A DNA stretch of 64,000 nucleotides, taken from a virus. The position numbers and the translations under genes were made by a program. Positions 17,639-25,317 of the stretch are shown piece after piece (position 1 is the stretch's first letter; every line of letters begins with the position of its first letter). The notes below the pieces were generated by a model that did not search any database, was not told the origin of the DNA, and saw only the letters and a program-made list of their open reading frames with translations. Location of the stretch: IMG/VR virus record IMGVR_UViG_3300018080_000112, positions 79,942 through 143,941 of that record. One strand, written 5' to 3'.

Positions 17639-17725
17639 AAAAAAAACCGATGCTCTCCCCTTCCTCCAATGACACACTACACAAGTCGATATGGTAAAGG
17701 AGAAAGAGAAAGGGGAGAGAACCGG
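17639..17725 (-). terminator. Long-loop intrinsic terminator or attenuator in the ssb-recA gap
   Basis: Read leftward, CCGGTTCTCTCCCCTT (17725-17710) pairs with AAGGGGAGAGCATCGG (17662-17647): 16 positions with one mismatch and one G-U, a loop of about 47 nt, then eight T residues at once. The T-run touches the recA ribosome binding site. As no promoter of the phage family lies between this element and recA, it would attenuate read-through from ssb into recA. Confidence 0.75.
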
Positions 17726-17758
17726 CGGGATTATGGTAGGTGGAAACTGGTGTGATTG

Positions 17759-18985
17759 TTAACCCTGTTCGGCTTGCTTCTCCAGGTATGCCTCGACATC
17801 ATCGACACTTTTGGGTTTCTCTTCTGCAGGAGCCTCCGAAGCGGGTGCCGCTTGTGGTGCGGGTGTCGGCGCAGGTTTGCCGGGTGCAGGCTTACCAGGG
17901 GCTGGCTTACCGGGTGTAGGCGCGGTCTCCGCCTCCATAGCCGGACCCTTGAACCACTTGAGACCAGTCACGGCGCGGAACGTGGCCGCACAGTGCGGAA
18001 CAAGCGCACAATCGAAACAGAATTGCTCTTTGGGATCTGGTTCCTGGCTGTAACACCATGGAACATCATCCTCTTTGGTGAAACCAGCCACACCATTCTG
18101 AACAAGCTGTTCCTTGCTCATCACCGCGCCGCCAGTGATCAACTGTTCGAACGCCTCCGGGTTGAGTCCAGGGGCGGGAGGAGGCGCGGAGTGTTCCGGC
18201 AACGCACCAGCCGAAGGAGCCGAACCAGGAAGGCTATTCTGGGAGTTGGTGTCTTCGCCGTAGTAGAGCGCCCGTGTCTCATCATAGGTGTTGCTCTTCC
18301 ACATGCGATGCTCATCCAGGTTCCCCTCACCACCCATGTACTTTTCCAGGGTCTCCATCTCGCTCTTCTCGGGAAAGACGGGACACTTTTCCGGGATAGG
18401 GAGGAAGCTGTACGTGGTGTTGAGACCTTCGCCGGTACGAGACATCTCCAGGTCATAACCTTCGAAGGGGTCCGTCACATCACCCCAATGAGCGCTTGCG
18501 AACAGGTCCAGCATCTTCTCATGAGCCATCCAGCCGATAGACAAGAACTTGATCTTCGCTTCGCCGATCAACTCTTGCTTCTCCTGAACCTCTTTGTCAG
18601 TCGCCTTGAAGACAGGGTCATCACGGTCGATCACCTGGTACACAAAACGGCGGTTGGGTTTGAGCTTCTTCGAACGAGACGCATCATCAGGGTGACCCGT
18701 TTCAGCAAGCTGTTCGCGCTGTTCGCAGACAAAGCACTTGTCTTCTCGCAACTGCGCTGGACAGTTCGCCCGTTTGCCGCCGGTGAGGTCCCAATGCTGA
18801 TACACCTTCTTATAAGGCAACTCCGCGTTTGGACCTTCAGCGGTCCAGGGGGGGAGAATCCGGATACGGTAGGTGATACCGTTCTTGGGGGTCAAAAAGA
18901 CCGCCGGAGTTCGCGACCCTTTGATAGGGGCGTCTGTGGTTTTCTGTTCTTTCGTCTTCTCTGTGTTTACTTTCACAAATCCCAT
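17759..18985 (-). CDS. gp32-like single-stranded DNA-binding protein
   Basis: Start chosen at MGFVKVNTE behind AAAGGA (408 residues); an ORF start 11 codons upstream lies in the leader hairpin. The N-terminal core (about 15-245) has the T4 gp32 layout: an OB-fold-like strand series (NGITYRIRILPP, YQHWDL) with an inserted zinc site around CPAQLREDKCFVCEQ, then a FLSIGW strand. A second cysteine set (CYSQEPDPKEQFCFDC, HC) lies near 305-330. The C-terminus is a Pro/Ala/Gly-Lys linker and an acidic end (SVDDVEAYLEKQAEQG), the usual protein-contact tail of SSBs. Neighbours recA and the mediator-like gene fit a recombination role. Not OB-fold SSB of the bacterial type. Confidence 0.8.
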   Translation of the reverse strand: MGFVKVNTEKTKEQKTTDAPIKGSRTPAVFLTPKNGITYRIRILPPWTAEGPNAELPYKKVYQHWDLTGGKRANCPAQLREDKCFVCEQREQLAETGHPDDASRSKKLKPNRRFVYQVIDRDDPVFKATDKEVQEKQELIGEAKIKFLSIGWMAHEKMLDLFASAHWGDVTDPFEGYDLEMSRTGEGLNTTYSFLPIPEKCPVFPEKSEMETLEKYMGGEGNLDEHRMWKSNTYDETRALYYGEDTNSQNSLPGSAPSAGALPEHSAPPPAPGLNPEAFEQLITGGAVMSKEQLVQNGVAGFTKEDDVPWCYSQEPDPKEQFCFDCALVPHCAATFRAVTGLKWFKGPAMEAETAPTPGKPAPGKPAPGKPAPTPAPQAAPASEAPAEEKPKSVDDVEAYLEKQAEQG

Positions 18986-19112
18986 CGGTTTGTTTTCCTT
19001 TTGTTTCCCTAAAGGCAACGCCTTTTCGGTTCCTTTTGAGTTCCTTTTTACTTCCCGCGATCAAAGTTGTTCTTGACCTATCATAGTTGTGGGGAACACG
19101 ACTTTCCCACGA
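18986..19112 (-). promoter_or_regulatory. Leader of ssb: hairpins and purine-rich repeat
   Basis: Leftward from the end of the mediator-like gene there is a hairpin GTGGGAA/TTCCC(C)AC (about 19089-19110) without a T-run. Next comes an unstructured purine-rich run with AAAAGGAAC-type units (about 19020-19050), then a small hairpin AAAGGC-GTT-GCCTTT just before the ribosome binding site. The layout recalls T4 gene 32, whose protein represses its own mRNA by coating an unstructured leader; autoregulation here is inference. Similar purine repeats and a hairpin lie in front of the sigma-like gene. Confidence 0.5.
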
Positions 19113-19754
19113 CTATCGCCGTGGTTTTCCTAATGGCAACGATCTTGTTTGGTGGTAGTCTGTCTCTTCCTGTGGGGTTTCACCTCCTTTTTGACTCTCT
19201 TTCCGCAATCTCAGCTTCTCGTTGTGAATATCCGAAAGTTTTCGAGACTGCGACGTTAGCTCTCTCAACTTTTGCTCTGACCTCTCTTCCATCTGGCGGA
19301 TCATGGGATTCAAGTTACCGATCTCCGACCGCTCCTGAGCGCCGACCGAGATCAACATCTTAGATCGTTCGGAAAAGGATTCTGCTGCAACCCGACAAAG
19401 GTCCGCTTCCAGCTTAATGTCAAGAACAGCATCCCGCATCCCTTGAACACGGTCGTCCTCATCCACTTCCATCTCGATAACCTTCATCGCAACTTTGTCG
19501 CCCTGTTTCTTGTAACGGTTCTGGATCTCTCTGAAAATCTCCGCCTCCAGCTTTTTGAGTTCCATCTTCGCCTTCGCCAGCTTCTTCTTTGAGTAAGCTG
19601 AAATCGCGCCATAGTACGCGAACATTCCGGGCTGTTCACACATCTGGTGTGTGAGATTCTCAGAGTCAATCCCGCAAGCTTCGATCCACTCGTTTGCTTG
19701 TTGCACAAACGCCGTGAGATCCATTTCCATTTCGCCAGTGAGTTTGAGTTTCAT
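19113..19754 (-). CDS. Helical protein, probable recombination mediator (UvsY-like role)
   Basis: Start taken at MKLKLTGEME behind AGGAGG (213 residues); the ORF extends 15 codons further without a site. It is almost all helix: residues about 40-75 (YGAISAYSKKKLAKAKMELKKLEAEIF) and 95-150 have the Lys/Glu-rich pattern of the small mediators that load recombinase on SSB-coated DNA. It is the first gene after P5, followed by SSB and RecA, the three parts of a phage strand-exchange machine. The assignment rests on layout and neighbours, not on a clear motif. Confidence 0.65.
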   Translation of the reverse strand: MKLKLTGEMEMDLTAFVQQANEWIEACGIDSENLTHQMCEQPGMFAYYGAISAYSKKKLAKAKMELKKLEAEIFREIQNRYKKQGDKVAMKVIEMEVDEDDRVQGMRDAVLDIKLEADLCRVAAESFSERSKMLISVGAQERSEIGNLNPMIRQMEERSEQKLRELTSQSRKLSDIHNEKLRLRKESQKGGETPQEETDYHQTRSLPLGKPRR

Positions 19755-19849
19755 TTGAGATAACCTCCTTTGGATTGGTCTTGTTAGACCGTCTACCAAA
19801 CATTCCGGTTTTGGTGTGGCGCAACTTTTGTTTGTTGCGTTTGTTATGT

Positions 19850-19882
19850 ATATAGAGACACATCTTTTGGCGAAACCCTACC
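19850..19882 (-). promoter_or_regulatory. Phage promoter P5
   Basis: Leftward GGTAGGGTTTCGCC, AAAAGATG, TGTCTCTATATA with the fixed spacing. It precedes the mediator-like gene, ssb and recA. An A/T-only stem (CTTTTTTC / GAAAAAAAAG, about 19884-19912) lies just upstream, after the end of the zinc-ribbon gene. Confidence 0.75.
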
Positions 19883-19909
19883 ACTTTTTTTTCGCCAAAG
19901 TGAAAAAAG

Positions 19910-20332
19910 TTATTTCCCCTTTTCAGACGGGAGACTAGGTCGCCCCATGACGGTCGGAGTACCACTGTCGTCAAGACCTAGCTTCTCATTGTCCGCCTTC
20001 CACTTCTTCCAATCGTTTTTGTGCTCCTCTACCATCCCCTTCTTTGTCACCTTTGTTCTGGTCTTGTTATGCCACTCTTGGTTCGTATTCCGGAAGGTTT
20101 CATTCTCGCGGGGGTCCTGTCTGGACTCCATCATCTTTCTAGTGTGATTCATCGAACGCCGCTTCAACTGCATATCAGTCCGCTCTTTACTCTTGACCCA
20201 TCCCTTGACCGCTGAGATGCACCGGCGTAACGGCTCACCACAACCACAAACCTGATTGTCTCGTGTGTCATTGTTCACAAGGCGATCTTCTTTCTTCCCG
20301 CAAGCATCGCACTCATATTCGAAAAGTTTCAT
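19910..20332 (-). CDS. FmdB-like zinc-ribbon protein
   Basis: A 140-residue protein behind GGAGATCAATC. The N-terminus, MKLFEYECDACG then CGCGEPLRRCISAV, is the classic FmdB/CxxC_CxxC-SSSS zinc ribbon (four cysteines within about 35 residues). The rest is highly charged and helical without a hydrophobic core, so probably extended. FmdB ribbons in phages are widespread and of unknown role. It follows polA, separated by palindrome copy 4. Confidence 0.8.
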   Translation of the reverse strand: MKLFEYECDACGKKEDRLVNNDTRDNQVCGCGEPLRRCISAVKGWVKSKERTDMQLKRRSMNHTRKMMESRQDPRENETFRNTNQEWHNKTRTKVTKKGMVEEHKNDWKKWKADNEKLGLDDSGTPTVMGRPSLPSEKGK

Positions 20333-20356
20333 GATTGATCTCCATATTGTTGAAAA

Positions 20357-20369
20357 GTTAGGTCCTAAC
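20357..20369. promoter_or_regulatory. Palindrome GTTAGGWCCTAAC (copy 4)
   Basis: It begins one base after the TAA stop of polA and lies 24 nt before the zinc-ribbon gene start. Confidence 0.75.
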
Positions 20370-20370
20370 C

Positions 20371-23300
20371 TTATGCAGCTTTCGCCAACGTCTCTATGAT
20401 CTCCGGTGTCAAATCCTTCTTGTCAGACCATGCCATATCTCCGCCAGCCACATACTCAAAATCCATCACAATGGGTGTTGAGCACCATGGTGCGGCGTCT
20501 TCCTCAAAAGCGACCTTAACGATCTGAGCCGACCTCTCCAGGTCCTCTTTGTGTACCAGGTATTGAATCTCGTCATGGATCGTGTTGATGCATTTAATTC
20601 GCAGACCTTCTCGCTTGAATCGTGCATAAGAAAGAGCCAGCCCTTTCTTGTACATATCCGCCGCCGATCCTTGAATCACGAAATTGGTCAGTTCTCGCTC
20701 TATTCCTTTGATGACCTTCATAGGGGTGTCTCGGTCCAGAAGTTCGTAGAACTCTCGTCTCCGTCCTTGTGCGTTAAGAATAACGCCGGTTCTTCTCGCG
20801 TCACGTCTGGTCTTTTCAATCCAGGAGATAACCATGGGTCGCGCCGTCATATATCGCTCAATGAAATCCTTGCATTCATCTTCTGAAGCATCGATCCCCG
20901 GCTCGAAACCGTCACCTTTGAACAGAATATCACTCAGCCCCTTTGGACCGACACCGTACACAATTGAGAAGTTCAACTGTTTTCCGATAGAACGGAGTGT
21001 TTTCCGCTCCTTTGCGTCCGCCCGATCCCATCTGTCCCCAAACATCGCCTCCGCAGTTGCTGCATGAATATCCAGCCCGTGTGCATACCCTTCAACAAGC
21101 GATGGCTCCTGACAGTAGTGGGTCAAGATGCGCACTTCGATCTGACTCAAATCAGCAAATACCCACACCCAATCCTTTTGTAGTTCCGGCGGGATAATAA
21201 AGATACCCTTTACAAGATGCGCCAAACGACCGCGAGAGGGGAAATTCTGCATGTTGGGTCCGCCACTTGAATTGTGGTTGATAAAACCATGCGCTATGTA
21301 ACTATGGTCTTCCTCAACCGCAATATCCCAAACATCCTCTATTCCGATTGACTCAATTCTTTGGATATAATGACCTCTATCTGGTCTAAAACATCCCCCA
21401 ATGAGGTCAGAACTTCTTTGTCGGTCACACGCAAAAGAAGAAACCCCTTCTCCTGTATAATCTTTTCTTTCTTTGCGTCTCGTTCCTTTGTTTTCTTGTC
21501 TTTGCGATGGTAATCGCCATCGACTTCCACAAGCAAATTTGCAGACGGAAGAAAGAAATCGACCATGTAATTTCGATACAAAATAAACTGACGTTCGTGT
21601 GCTATGTTTCTCTCCAAAAGACCGAGTGAAAGAAACAATTCTCCTCGATTTGTTGACCAACAAATATGGTCTCGTGGAACCTCGTTCTGTTCTCTTCGAT
21701 AACGGTGACCATTTGCCAACTCTTTGATGAACCAAAGCTGTTCGTTTACCTTGATAAATGCCAGATACAACAACTTGAAAAACTCGTGAGGTTTGTCGTA
21801 GTAATTTTTTGTTGCTTCCAGCAACCCTGGTGTCAAAACTTCCAGGCGTTCCAAGTAAACCAGATCCGTATCCTGCAACTTGTAAGGGAGCACTCCCGTA
21901 GGTTTCTTCAACTCGTGAAATTGTATGTTCTGGCGAACAAACCACTCTGTTGTATCGAACTTTCGCGCCAATTCCGAAAGAGACCAGCCATCTCTTAGAG
22001 ATTTTTCTAACTCCTCCTTTGGAATTACTACCGCTGGTTGTTCCTTTTTTCCGCGCTGATTTCCCATCATCGAACGGCGATAATTTAGCCGCTTTGATGA
22101 CTTGATCAAATCGCCGTACTTTTCTTTGTAGTACTTCTTTGAAGTGTTGATGACGTGACGGCTTACGCCGTATCGCCGAACCACTTCGGCATCTGTAATT
22201 CCTTCGTTCATTATCAGAACAAAGCTTTCTTCGTCGAATACCTTTCGGCGACCCCTTTCCACGGAATGTTCCAGAGTAATTACTCGGGGTACAAACTTCT
22301 CGTCCTTCTGCGAGTTCATCTAAACGCCTCCATCCCTTTGGCGTCAAAAAGCGATGCCCCGCTGTACACTTGATAAAAGAACCATTATCAAGTACAACCT
22401 TATACATCTCCTCCTGACCCTTATAATATTTATTCACGATTGGTCGATACCGACCTTTGTGGGTCAGGATAGATACATTCTGATTCTTTGTCAAATCAAG
22501 ATCTGATATTCTAAATTTTCCCATATTTGTCTCAAGCACCGTGTCCCCCGCAACACACAGCCGACCGGACTCTGTTCCTACTTGCCGAAAAGAGGCATGA
22601 ATACAATCGTCCTTCTCCGCTATTCGAGGCAACACGTTCAAGTATTTTGACTTCAGATCACGAGCCTTTCGCCACTTGTGGATATGTCCCGCGATCTCGT
22701 AGCCTTTCTTGTTCAACCGCATCAGCGAATCACCATCCAGAGAAGGAATCTGTTGGCTAGGTGGTAACTTCTTTGTTGCTTCTGTCGCCTTGATAATCGG
22801 GATCTTCATCTCTTTAAAGAGCGCCGCAACCTGGTCACCACTCCCCAGATTAATATCCCGCTGGATCATTTCGAAGATCTTCTCTTCCATCTCCTTCATG
22901 AGACCGTCAAGCTCAAGGCTGTTCGCGTCAACGCGCTCCCGGCTCACATACAGCCCTTCTCGCTCCATTTCATACAAGGGGTCAAGCAAGATGTGCTCTG
23001 TGATTGCCAGGTCTAACAAAGCTGGTACAGCCGCCACACGAGCCAAATAGTGCGCGGTAGCAATCCAGGTGAAGAACGTATCTCGTGCAGCATACGCCGC
23101 CATAATACTTGTCGTGATGTATTCGTAGTAAGCACGCCCAACCGGGTCTCGATCAGATGGCTTCTTCCACCGGTTCATGCGACACAACACGGTCACATAG
23201 ATCTCAAGCAACTTTTCAGCGGTAGCCGCTTCTGGATCTATATCTTCCGCTGCAACAATCTTCAAACCAGCCAGCTTGTCCGCGTAGATCAATCGCCGGA

Positions 23301-23841
23301 GAATCATCCCGTCAAGTGTCGGGTGCGGAGCAATCAGACCGTCATTTGCTCCCATGTGCCAATCGTATTTAGGGTTCCAGAACGCCCACAGACAGTCTGT
23401 TCGTTCATAGATGGGTGCCAGAGCCTCCGAGACCTTTTGCGGGTCAAGACAGGACTCCCCCGTTCGATGTCGAACAGGAATATACACATTCCGCAACTGG
23501 TCATGCGCCACATTCGCCAGCGGACCCAAATCCTTCCGGTAAGAGAACGAATAGCCAATGATGCGATGTCTCAGTTTGCCAAGACCTTCTGTTTCTGTAT
23601 CAGCCGAGATTGCTTTCGCGACTCGCAGATCTTCACAAACTTGGAGAAAAGCATCCCATGTGTTGATCAACTCGAACTGTTCATCCGCCTCCAATATACC
23701 AGGAAATTCTTTCTCCTTTTGTAGGTCCACCTCAGAGGGGAGAACAACATCATCATCATCATAAACGCGGATGTTCTCGCCATTCAGGTCCCTCACAAAC
23801 GTCTGTTGTTTAGAGAACAAACCTAGCTGTTGTTTCGCCAT
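20371..23841 (-). CDS. polA: Family A DNA polymerase with intein (1156-codon precursor)
   Basis: Start chosen at MAKQQLGLF, behind GGGGAG and one base after the previous stop. The replicative polymerase has a 3'-5' exonuclease domain (ADTETEG near 90, WNPKYDW, and YAARDTFF) and no 5' nuclease domain. Polymerase motifs lie in the C-extein: A FADLSQIEVR, B RSIGKQLNFSIVYG, C NTIHDEIQ. After residue 428 (SGRL) a 429-residue intein splits the conserved SGRL-SSGGPNMQN template/primer loop; splicing would join 428 + 299 residues. The intein frame stays open across an endonuclease gene in another frame. First residue after the intein is Ser. Active polymerase depends on splicing. Confidence 0.93.
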   Translation of the reverse strand: MAKQQLGLFSKQQTFVRDLNGENIRVYDDDDVVLPSEVDLQKEKEFPGILEADEQFELINTWDAFLQVCEDLRVAKAISADTETEGLGKLRHRIIGYSFSYRKDLGPLANVAHDQLRNVYIPVRHRTGESCLDPQKVSEALAPIYERTDCLWAFWNPKYDWHMGANDGLIAPHPTLDGMILRRLIYADKLAGLKIVAAEDIDPEAATAEKLLEIYVTVLCRMNRWKKPSDRDPVGRAYYEYITTSIMAAYAARDTFFTWIATAHYLARVAAVPALLDLAITEHILLDPLYEMEREGLYVSRERVDANSLELDGLMKEMEEKIFEMIQRDINLGSGDQVAALFKEMKIPIIKATEATKKLPPSQQIPSLDGDSLMRLNKKGYEIAGHIHKWRKARDLKSKYLNVLPRIAEKDDCIHASFRQVGTESGRLCVAGDTVLETNMGKFRISDLDLTKNQNVSILTHKGRYRPIVNKYYKGQEEMYKVVLDNGSFIKCTAGHRFLTPKGWRRLDELAEGREVCTPSNYSGTFRGKGSPKGIRRRKLCSDNERRNYRCRSGSAIRRKPSRHQHFKEVLQRKVRRFDQVIKAAKLSPFDDGKSARKKGTTSGSNSKGGVRKISKRWLVSFGIGAKVRYNRVVCSPEHTISRVEETYGSAPLQVAGYGSGLLGTPGSFDTRVAGSNKKLLRQTSRVFQVVVSGIYQGKRTALVHQRVGKWSPLSKRTERGSTRPYLLVNKSRRIVSFTRSFGEKHSTRTSVYFVSKLHGRFLSSVCKFACGSRWRLPSQRQENKGTRRKERKDYTGEGVSSFACDRQRSSDLIGGCFRPDRGHYIQRIESIGIEDVWDIAVEEDHSYIAHGFINHNSSGGPNMQNFPSRGRLAHLVKGIFIIPPELQKDWVWVFADLSQIEVRILTHYCQEPSLVEGYAHGLDIHAATAEAMFGDRWDRADAKERKTLRSIGKQLNFSIVYGVGPKGLSDILFKGDGFEPGIDASEDECKDFIERYMTARPMVISWIEKTRRDARRTGVILNAQGRRREFYELLDRDTPMKVIKGIERELTNFVIQGSAADMYKKGLALSYARFKREGLRIKCINTIHDEIQYLVHKEDLERSAQIVKVAFEEDAAPWCSTPIVMDFEYVAGGDMAWSDKKDLTPEIIETLAKAA
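21271..22557 (-). mobile_element. Intein in polA, 429 residues, with endonuclease in another frame
   Basis: N-terminal splicing block A is CVAGDTVLET (Cys1), block B SFIKCTAGHRFLTPKGW (T..H). C-terminal block F is EDVWDIAVEEDHSYIAHGFI and block G ends HN before Ser. Only these ends look like a normal protein. About 300 residues between them in the polymerase frame are Arg/Ser/Lys/Gly-rich and read like nonsense. In the other frame the same DNA gives a proper endonuclease that begins just after block B and stops just before block F. The intein therefore has splicing parts in one frame and a homing nuclease in another. Confidence 0.9.
21339..22319 (-). CDS. EDxHD/Vsr-like (DUF559-type) homing endonuclease nested in the intein
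   Basis: A 326-residue protein in a different frame from polA. It has its own ATG, 7 nt after a GGAGG that also codes intein residues. The N-terminal part has two helix-turn-helix-like units (about 25-60: ITDAEVVRRYGVSRHVI; about 95-130: SLSELARKFDTTEWFV). The C-terminal domain reads YMVDFFLPSANLLVEVDGDYH, then a Lys/Glu helix and GFLLLRVTDKEV, the PD-(D/E)XK core of DUF559/EDxHD nucleases, which is related to Vsr. It would cut intein-less polA alleles to spread the intein. Nucleases of this class are known beside split inteins in phage genes; the overlap in a second frame is the odd part. Confidence 0.88.
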   Translation of the reverse strand: MNSQKDEKFVPRVITLEHSVERGRRKVFDEESFVLIMNEGITDAEVVRRYGVSRHVINTSKKYYKEKYGDLIKSSKRLNYRRSMMGNQRGKKEQPAVVIPKEELEKSLRDGWSLSELARKFDTTEWFVRQNIQFHELKKPTGVLPYKLQDTDLVYLERLEVLTPGLLEATKNYYDKPHEFFKLLYLAFIKVNEQLWFIKELANGHRYRREQNEVPRDHICWSTNRGELFLSLGLLERNIAHERQFILYRNYMVDFFLPSANLLVEVDGDYHRKDKKTKERDAKKEKIIQEKGFLLLRVTDKEVLTSLGDVLDQIEVIISKELSQSE

Positions 23842-23842
23842 C

Positions 23843-24400
23843 TCACTCCCCTTCACTATCTGTTTTCAAGTAGCCAAACCACACATAAAATCCGTCACCC
23901 AAGTACTCAATATCCTCTCTCTTTCGCATCTTCCGCTTCAGTAGTATATACTCAGGATCTTTGTTCACAGTGTAATTACCACCCGTCATACACTCCAAGA
24001 TCGGACCTAGATCATACACATGCATGATTCGACCAGCAAGGCGCAAGATCCTACTGCAAATGTACATATAATCATTGGGTCTCGTCGGACCACGAGAAGA
24101 CTCTTCCCATGCCCACCGGATCATTTTCGCATCTGTGAATTGAAGGAGACAGGCTTGATTCAGATTACAGCGGTCGGTACAAAGAAAGTTACCAGCATCA
24201 TACGAGTTACCAAAGCAACTTGGTGGATCAATCTCTCCTTTGTCTTGTAGTTCATGGACAACACAACGAGCGCACAACATCTTCTGGAGACTAAAACGAC
24301 CAATGTGCGCCTCTTCCTCCAACACAACAAGACCACACTCTTGACAAACAAGCTGACTAGGTTGCTTGTCCTTTTTCTTTCGTGTTCTCTTCGCACTCAT
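23843..24400 (-). CDS. Cysteine-rich protein of unknown function
   Basis: A 185-residue protein. A basic N-terminus (KRTRKKKDK) is followed by CQECG near 18 and CARC near 43, forming a treble-clef-like zinc site. A second Cys set (CFGN, CTDRCNLNQAC, residues 62-85) follows. The C-terminal half is a compact alpha/beta segment with many Tyr and Met. It overlaps the end of the sigma-like gene (ATGA) and ends one base before polA, so it is coupled to both. Possibly a DNA- or polymerase-binding factor; no family recognised. Confidence 0.7.
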   Translation of the reverse strand: MSAKRTRKKKDKQPSQLVCQECGLVVLEEEAHIGRFSLQKMLCARCVVHELQDKGEIDPPSCFGNSYDAGNFLCTDRCNLNQACLLQFTDAKMIRWAWEESSRGPTRPNDYMYICSRILRLAGRIMHVYDLGPILECMTGGNYTVNKDPEYILLKRKMRKREDIEYLGDGFYVWFGYLKTDSEGE

Positions 24401-25110
24401 TCATCATCATCATCCAACTCTAGGCGTGTCGCAATTTTTGCGATTGCTGTTCGAACAGAGCGCCATCCACAACCCACATACTCTTGGATGGTATCACGAC
24501 CGCACACCTCGAAACCGACAGCACCGGCATTGATTGTCTTGCTTCGCCGGTTCTTGATATCTGTTTGTGCTTCCCGCTCATTGGCGAAATTAAGAAGAGC
24601 TTGTGGAGGACGAACCAGCGACCGAATCACCCATTTGTAAATCTTACCCTTCTGGGTATTGGGGAACTTGTCAGCTTCATCATACGCCTTCTGTAAGAGG
24701 TCCCGCGCTACAAGCCGTTCTTCCTCCGATTGTGGGTTCATTTGGAGAGGCAACCCGTTTCTCTTGCACGAGAAATTCCGCAAGTGCATCACTTCATGTA
24801 ACGTTTTGGTGTCCTCTTTCTCGCTGTGTATGCCGCGATCAAGCGAAACATGAACGTATGAGTTATCGCCACGAATCAGATTCAAAGAGCGCCGCCGCAG
24901 TGACGCCAGCATATACTTCTCTGGATTGTCTGCGCTCTCATATCCATCCGACCTTGCGACCTCCCAAGCGATAATCAGCAACTCCTGATAAAGGTCTTCT
25001 TGGTCGTGGTCCCGGCAAGAACAGGACAAACCATAAGCTAACTTTTTCAAGAATGGTTGGTATTTGGTAGTGAATGCATGGAATGATTGTTCGCCCTTAT
25101 TGCGGGTCAT
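24397..25110 (-). CDS. Phage sigma-70-family-like factor
   Basis: Start chosen at MTRNKGEQ behind GGAGG (237 residues). Residues about 30-85 match sigma region 2: DHDQEDLYQELLIIAWEVARS, then NPEKYMLASLRRRSLNLIR. Near the C-terminus TIQEYVGCGWRSVRTAIAKI is a region-4-like helix-turn-helix for the -35 element. There are no regions 1 or 3, as in ECF-type factors. It would redirect host RNA polymerase; the nine GGT-N19-TGTCTCTA elements, with an ECF-like two-block layout, are its obvious candidates. Its own promoter is of the host type. Region 2 is convincing, the link to the promoters is inference. Confidence 0.75.
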   Translation of the reverse strand: MTRNKGEQSFHAFTTKYQPFLKKLAYGLSCSCRDHDQEDLYQELLIIAWEVARSDGYESADNPEKYMLASLRRRSLNLIRGDNSYVHVSLDRGIHSEKEDTKTLHEVMHLRNFSCKRNGLPLQMNPQSEEERLVARDLLQKAYDEADKFPNTQKGKIYKWVIRSLVRPPQALLNFANEREAQTDIKNRRSKTINAGAVGFEVCGRDTIQEYVGCGWRSVRTAIAKIATRLELDDDDE

Positions 25111-25124
25111 CTCTTCTTCCTCCA

Positions 25125-25143
25125 GCACCAGTATTCCTGGTGC
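25125..25143 (-). promoter_or_regulatory. Hairpin next to the sigma-gene ribosome binding site
   Basis: GCACCAG-GAATA-CTGGTGC (leftward reading) is a perfect 7-bp stem with a 5-nt loop, ending 1-2 nt before the GGAGG of the sigma-like gene. It could modulate ribosome access. Confidence 0.5.
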
Positions 25144-25146
25144 AAA

Positions 25147-25208
25147 ACAAGTTCCTTTTGGGTTCCTTTGTGCTTCCTTTTGGGTTCCTTTGTGCTTCCT
25201 TTTTTCAA
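25147..25208. repeat. Tandem purine-rich repeat in the sigma-gene leader
   Basis: Two copies of a 25-bp unit, rightward GGTTCCTTTGTGCTTCCTTTT, with a partial third. Leftward (mRNA sense) it is AAAAGGAAGCACAAAGGAACCC twice, a sequence free of stable pairing. It is similar to the AAAAGGAAC units in front of ssb. Confidence 0.7.
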
Positions 25209-25230
25209 GGCGTCTAACCTTGAGCGTCCT

Positions 25231-25259
25231 ATTATAGATCGACCTCCTTTAAACAGCAA
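25231..25259 (-). promoter_or_regulatory. Host-type sigma-70 promoter for the sigma-like gene
   Basis: Leftward TTGCTG, a 17-nt spacer, TATAAT. The -10 is perfect and the spacing ideal; the -35 matches 3 of 6. It is the only such element I found, and precedes the phage sigma-like gene, the cysteine-rich gene, polA and the zinc-ribbon gene. It is unlike the nine phage promoters. Confidence 0.6.
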
Positions 25260-25280
25260 GCGCTAAAATACAAAGTAAGC

Positions 25281-25306
25281 TGTACCCGGACCTTTAACCG
25301 GGTACA
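25281..25306 (-). terminator. Hairpin after the CobT-like gene
   Basis: A perfect 9-bp stem TGTACCCGG / CCGGGTACA with an 8-nt loop, 12 nt after the stop codon. There is only a weak T-rich tract downstream, so this is a candidate terminator or 3'-end stabiliser separating the CobS/CobT unit from the sigma unit. Confidence 0.5.
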
Positions 25307-25317
25307 AGCCCACTTTC

